Assembly (NCBI GenBank): GCA_031285625.1
Contig: JAITVV010000067.1
Coordinates: 1-64,000, forward strand
Direction of reading: 5' to 3'
DNA from: Prevotella sp.
GTDB taxonomy: Bacteria; Bacteroidota; Bacteroidia; Bacteroidales; Dysgonomonadaceae
DNA: 64,000 nucleotides
Position 1 is the stretch's first letter. Each line of letters begins with the position of its first letter. A program made the translations under genes and the position numbers. Below are positions 61,239-64,000 of the stretch, one piece after another. Under the pieces are notes generated by a model that saw nothing but the letters and a program-made list of their open reading frames with translations, searched no databases and had not been told where the DNA came from.

Positions 61239-64000
61239 TCAAATATTTAAAAAGCCTTTTACATCTTCTGCACCACCCATTACCAATACATGGTTCTCTT
61301 TACCATATTTGAGCTCATTTACAAAATACTCTGCTCCTTCTTTTAATGGGATCAGTGATACTCCACGTTTTTTAAATTCAGCCTCCAGCGTATCGCTAAC
61401 CATACCAGTTCCTTTCCACGGTCCCCAGTTGATGGTCAATATTCTGGCATCCATCTTTTCATTTAAGGCTGATGCGATATGATCAAATACACTGTTAGCA
61501 GAAGCATAATCCGATTGTCCTTTGTTACCATAAGATGAGGCTACACTACTGAACATCACAAATAGTTTAAGATCGGGATGTAGTTCATCCAGTAAGACAT
61601 GCAACGGAGTTACTTTTGTAGAATATACTTGTTCGAAAGAATCGAATGTTTTATGTATAAACAACTTATCGTCCAACAAACCAGCTGCATGGAAGATTCC
61701 GTCTATTCTGCCATAGGTTTCATATGTTTTCTTGATAAAGTCTCTTAATGCTTGTTCATTCTTTATATCTAAAGAAACATAAGTTACTTTTCCACCCGTC
61801 TTTTCTATTTTCGCAACATTCTCATTTATCTGATTAGCTTTGAATATCTTCTGAACTTTTTTCTCTATCTCACCAGGAGATCTCATATTCTCTTCACTGA
61901 TCAGGTATTTACGTATTTTATCTTTAGAATCCAGCGATTTATATTTATCGAATTCAGGAGTCGGTGCTTCAGATCGTCCAACCAGTATGTAATTACATGG
62001 ATATTCTTTAGACAATTCACTTACCAACTCAGGAGTAATTCCCTGAGCACCACCAAATACAACAACTACAGAATCTTTGTCCAAGGCCAAATGAGAACCT
62101 CCATTTGGAGTAAGTTCTACAGGTTTAGGATTTGTGAAATATCTTTTCTCATCCTTATATATTATTTCAATATAGGTAGCATCACGTGTGAGTAACTCGT
62201 CCACTACAATTTGAGCTAAAGATGCTTTATCGAAGACAGAATGCGATACAACAGCACGGAAGTTTATAGCAGGAAATTCATGAGCAAGGCTCTTTATCAA
62301 ACCTGGGAAACCTTGTATCTCTTTCATTTTAGATATACCTTCTGTAGCCTTAATATTTCCAAGTATATCGCTGAATGTATATACCCACTTGATCTTGGCA
62401 AGATCTACATTCTTTATCATATTAAATACTTCCTTGATGCTGTATTTACGAGGGGATGCTGATGAGTTAAGGATCACCAACCCGTCATATTGAGTAAGGT
62501 CTTCATCTCCCTTAATAAGGTCAACAGTAGCTCCATTCAGTTCCATTACTGCCTTAACACTTTCAGCATATTCACCGCCATCATCTGTTAATGCAAAATG
62601 CTTACCATCGATTAGTATTTTTTCTGAATTCAGTATTTTTTCTTCCAGTTCGAAACTCATCCTTATTAAATCGTCTGCTATAGTCTTGCTTGTTGTAACT
62701 GCAGCTTGTTGAGGCTGAGATTGGGACGGTAATTGAGCAGGAGTTTCTTCACTCTTGCTACCATTCGCCAATTCTTCGATCCAGTCTATTAGTCCGTTAA
62801 GTGTTTTTACAGAAGCTAGTTTCTCAATTGTATCTTCTGCATCTTCAATGCTTCCGGATATATTCAATTTATCCCTCAATGATCCTATTATCTCCATACG
62901 TTTAATAGAATCGATACTTAAATCGGCTTCAAGATCGAGATCTAATCCTAGCATATCGGTAGGATAACCTGTTTTCTCACTTACTGTTTCCAGAAGCAAT
63001 GCTTTAATATCTTCCATGGATACTGCTGCAGGAGCAGTAGCTACTACTGGTTGAGTTGCTACTGGCATGCTTTGTGCACTTTGCATTACCGGAGTTGTAC
63101 CCTGCTGTTGAACTGGGGCAGAAGCTTGTTCCTGACCGGCTTTAGCTAAGTCTTCGATCCATTCTATCAGTCCGTTAAGTGTTTTTACAGAAGCTAGTTT
63201 CTCAATTGTATCTTCTGCATCTTCCATACTTCCCGATATATTCAGTTTTTCCCTTAATGCACCGATAACCTCCATACGTTTAATAGAATCGATACTTAAA
63301 TCAGCTTCAAGGTCTAGTTCTAGACCTAACATCTCGATAGGATAACCTGTTTTTTCGCTGACTGTTTCCAGTAATAATGTTTTTATATCTTCCATGGATA
63401 CAGCTGCAGGAGCAGGAGTTGATGCAATCGGTGCTGCTACAGGCTGAACTGCAACCGGCATATTCACTTGCATTACCGAACCTGCGCTTTGCATTTGAGG
63501 CTGAGCCTGACTCATACTTGATTTTGCAAGATCCTCAATCCATTCGATCAGCCCGTTAAGTGTTTTTACGGAAGCCAGTTTTTCGATTGTATCTTCTGCA
63601 TCTTCCATACTTCCCGATATATTCAATTTTTCCCTCAACGCACCGATAACCTCCATACGTTTGATAGAATCGATACTTAGATCGGCTTCAAGGTCAAGTT
63701 CAAGACCTAACATATCGATAGGATAACCTGTTTTTTCGCTTACTGTTTCCAGTAATAATGCTTTTATATCTTCAATAGACACGGCAGAAGTAGCTGAAGC
63801 AACTGGTTGAAGTGCAGCTACAGGCATAACCACAGGTTGCGGTTGTGACTGTTGTACCTGTGGAGCAGGAGCTACAGGCAATACTTGTTGCACTGGGATC
63901 GTTTGTATTGGTGCCGAAATATTATTAGCAGGAGTATGACCTAAGTAACCAAGCATTACATCACGCTGGCTCTGAAGCATCATTCTCATGCTATTCAGAT
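61239..64000 (-). CDS. PfaA-like ACP-ACP-ACP-KR synthase subunit (5' end outside window)
   Basis: The frame stays open to the right edge (codons before the first ATG at 63989 read LNS), so the protein begins outside. The entry text MLQSQRDVMLGYLG resembles the segment before the ACPs in PfaA-type PUFA synthases, so a KS-AT part probably precedes. Numbered from that ATG: three near-identical ACPs (71-155, 198-283, 324-408), each with DLSIDSIKRME (Ser108, Ser235, Ser361), joined by Pro/Ala/Gln-rich linkers. Then a ketoreductase with a structural half (about 435-620) and catalytic half (about 638-860): VVVFGGAQGIT, FHAAG, MFSSVASSYGNKGQSDYAS (Ser, Tyr) and ANSVFD. It reduces 3-ketoacyl-ACP intermediates made by the ketosynthases. 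Confidence 0.9.
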   Translation of the reverse strand, partial: LNSMRMMLQSQRDVMLGYLGHTPANNISAPIQTIPVQQVLPVAPAPQVQQSQPQPVVMPVAALQPVASATSAVSIEDIKALLLETVSEKTGYPIDMLGLELDLEADLSIDSIKRMEVIGALREKLNISGSMEDAEDTIEKLASVKTLNGLIEWIEDLAKSSMSQAQPQMQSAGSVMQVNMPVAVQPVAAPIASTPAPAAVSMEDIKTLLLETVSEKTGYPIEMLGLELDLEADLSIDSIKRMEVIGALREKLNISGSMEDAEDTIEKLASVKTLNGLIEWIEDLAKAGQEQASAPVQQQGTTPVMQSAQSMPVATQPVVATAPAAVSMEDIKALLLETVSEKTGYPTDMLGLDLDLEADLSIDSIKRMEIIGSLRDKLNISGSIEDAEDTIEKLASVKTLNGLIDWIEELANGSKSEETPAQLPSQSQPQQAAVTTSKTIADDLIRMSFELEEKILNSEKILIDGKHFALTDDGGEYAESVKAVMELNGATVDLIKGDEDLTQYDGLVILNSSASPRKYSIKEVFNMIKNVDLAKIKWVYTFSDILGNIKATEGISKMKEIQGFPGLIKSLAHEFPAINFRAVVSHSVFDKASLAQIVVDELLTRDATYIEIIYKDEKRYFTNPKPVELTPNGGSHLALDKDSVVVVFGGAQGITPELVSELSKEYPCNYILVGRSEAPTPEFDKYKSLDSKDKIRKYLISEENMRSPGEIEKKVQKIFKANQINENVAKIEKTGGKVTYVSLDIKNEQALRDFIKKTYETYGRIDGIFHAAGLLDDKLFIHKTFDSFEQVYSTKVTPLHVLLDELHPDLKLFVMFSSVASSYGNKGQSDYASANSVFDHIASALNEKMDARILTINWGPWKGTGMVSDTLEAEFKKRGVSLIPLKEGAEYFVNELKYGKENHVLVMGGAEDVKGFLNI
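62766..63779 (-). repeat. three tandem ACP-coding repeats
   Basis: Units at about 63525-63779, 63141-63398 and 62766-63020, with a period of about 380 bases. Protein units are nearly identical (for example ETVSEKTGYP, LDLEADLSIDSIKR, AEDTIEKLASVKTLNGLI in each). Parts are almost identical in DNA too: GTCCGTTAAGTGTTTTTACA and neighbours recur with few changes. Units 1 and 2 are closer to each other than to unit 3. Such repeats can expand or contract by recombination. Confidence 0.9.

Noticed and set aside
62766-63779. CRISPR or simple tandem repeat array
   Set aside because: The period of about 380 bases encodes complete ACP domains; there are no short repeats with unique spacers.
1-64000. 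tRNA, rRNA, riboswitch, transposase or integrase genes
   Set aside because: I looked for cloverleaf-like ends, conserved rRNA text and DDE/tyrosine recombinase motifs and recognised none; a covariance-model search would be needed to exclude small RNAs.

Overview
The window comes from a Bacteroidota genome, most likely a gut-type Bacteroidales. Dysgonomonadaceae/Dysgonomonas is a guess from gene content, not a measured placement. The evidence is AT-rich DNA, two SusC/SusD pairs, an ECF sigma/FecR pair, a hybrid two-component regulator, many lipoproteins and secreted glycosidases, and promoter-like TAnnTTTG boxes.

Layout. (1) 1-4393: the tail of a KilA-N-type protein, a gene-poor stretch, a secreted metallophosphoesterase with a PA14 domain, a GH63-like glycosidase, and the wreck of a GH109-type oxidoreductase/glycosidase gene. 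(2) 4489-13663, plus strand: a compact polysaccharide-utilisation locus (PUL) with ECF sigma factor, FecR anti-sigma factor, STN-containing SusC, SusD, and two further lipoproteins (BACON/discoidin-like and DUF3472). (3) 13668-50841: a large second PUL. Minus-strand genes run from SusC (35545) through SusD to eight glycosidases (two clan GH-D-like enzymes, a six-hairpin protein, GH36, GH43, GH2 beta-mannosidase, GH95, GH27). The divergent hybrid two-component regulator follows. A second minus-strand operon then encodes a sugar MFS porter, a DUF5107-TPR protein, GH36, GH97 and GalM, and a divergent AraC regulator closes the locus. At least four and up to six enzymes are of alpha-galactosidase type, so the substrate is probably an alpha-galactose-decorated glycan. 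The two PULs converge on one bidirectional terminator.

(4) 50908-64000, minus strand: a tight operon, open at the right edge, for a PUFA-synthase/enediyne-PKS-like system. It has an ACPx3-KR protein (5' end outside the window), a KS-AT-DH protein with its own C-terminal phosphopantetheinyl transferase, a free ACP, an alpha/beta hydrolase, two GT1 glycosyltransferases, a GT-C-type membrane protein and a 3-hydroxyacyl-CoA dehydrogenase. I infer a glycosylated polyketide or fatty-acyl product. This is the strongest candidate for an undescribed system.

Regulation visible in the sequence: a 43-bp block with the same architecture lies upstream of susC and of the MFS operon, suggesting the hybrid two-component regulator controls both. 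Palindromic dispersed repeats, a 9-bp tandem element upstream of two glycosidase genes, and several strong intercistronic hairpins are also present. No tRNA, rRNA, CRISPR array or transposase was recognised.
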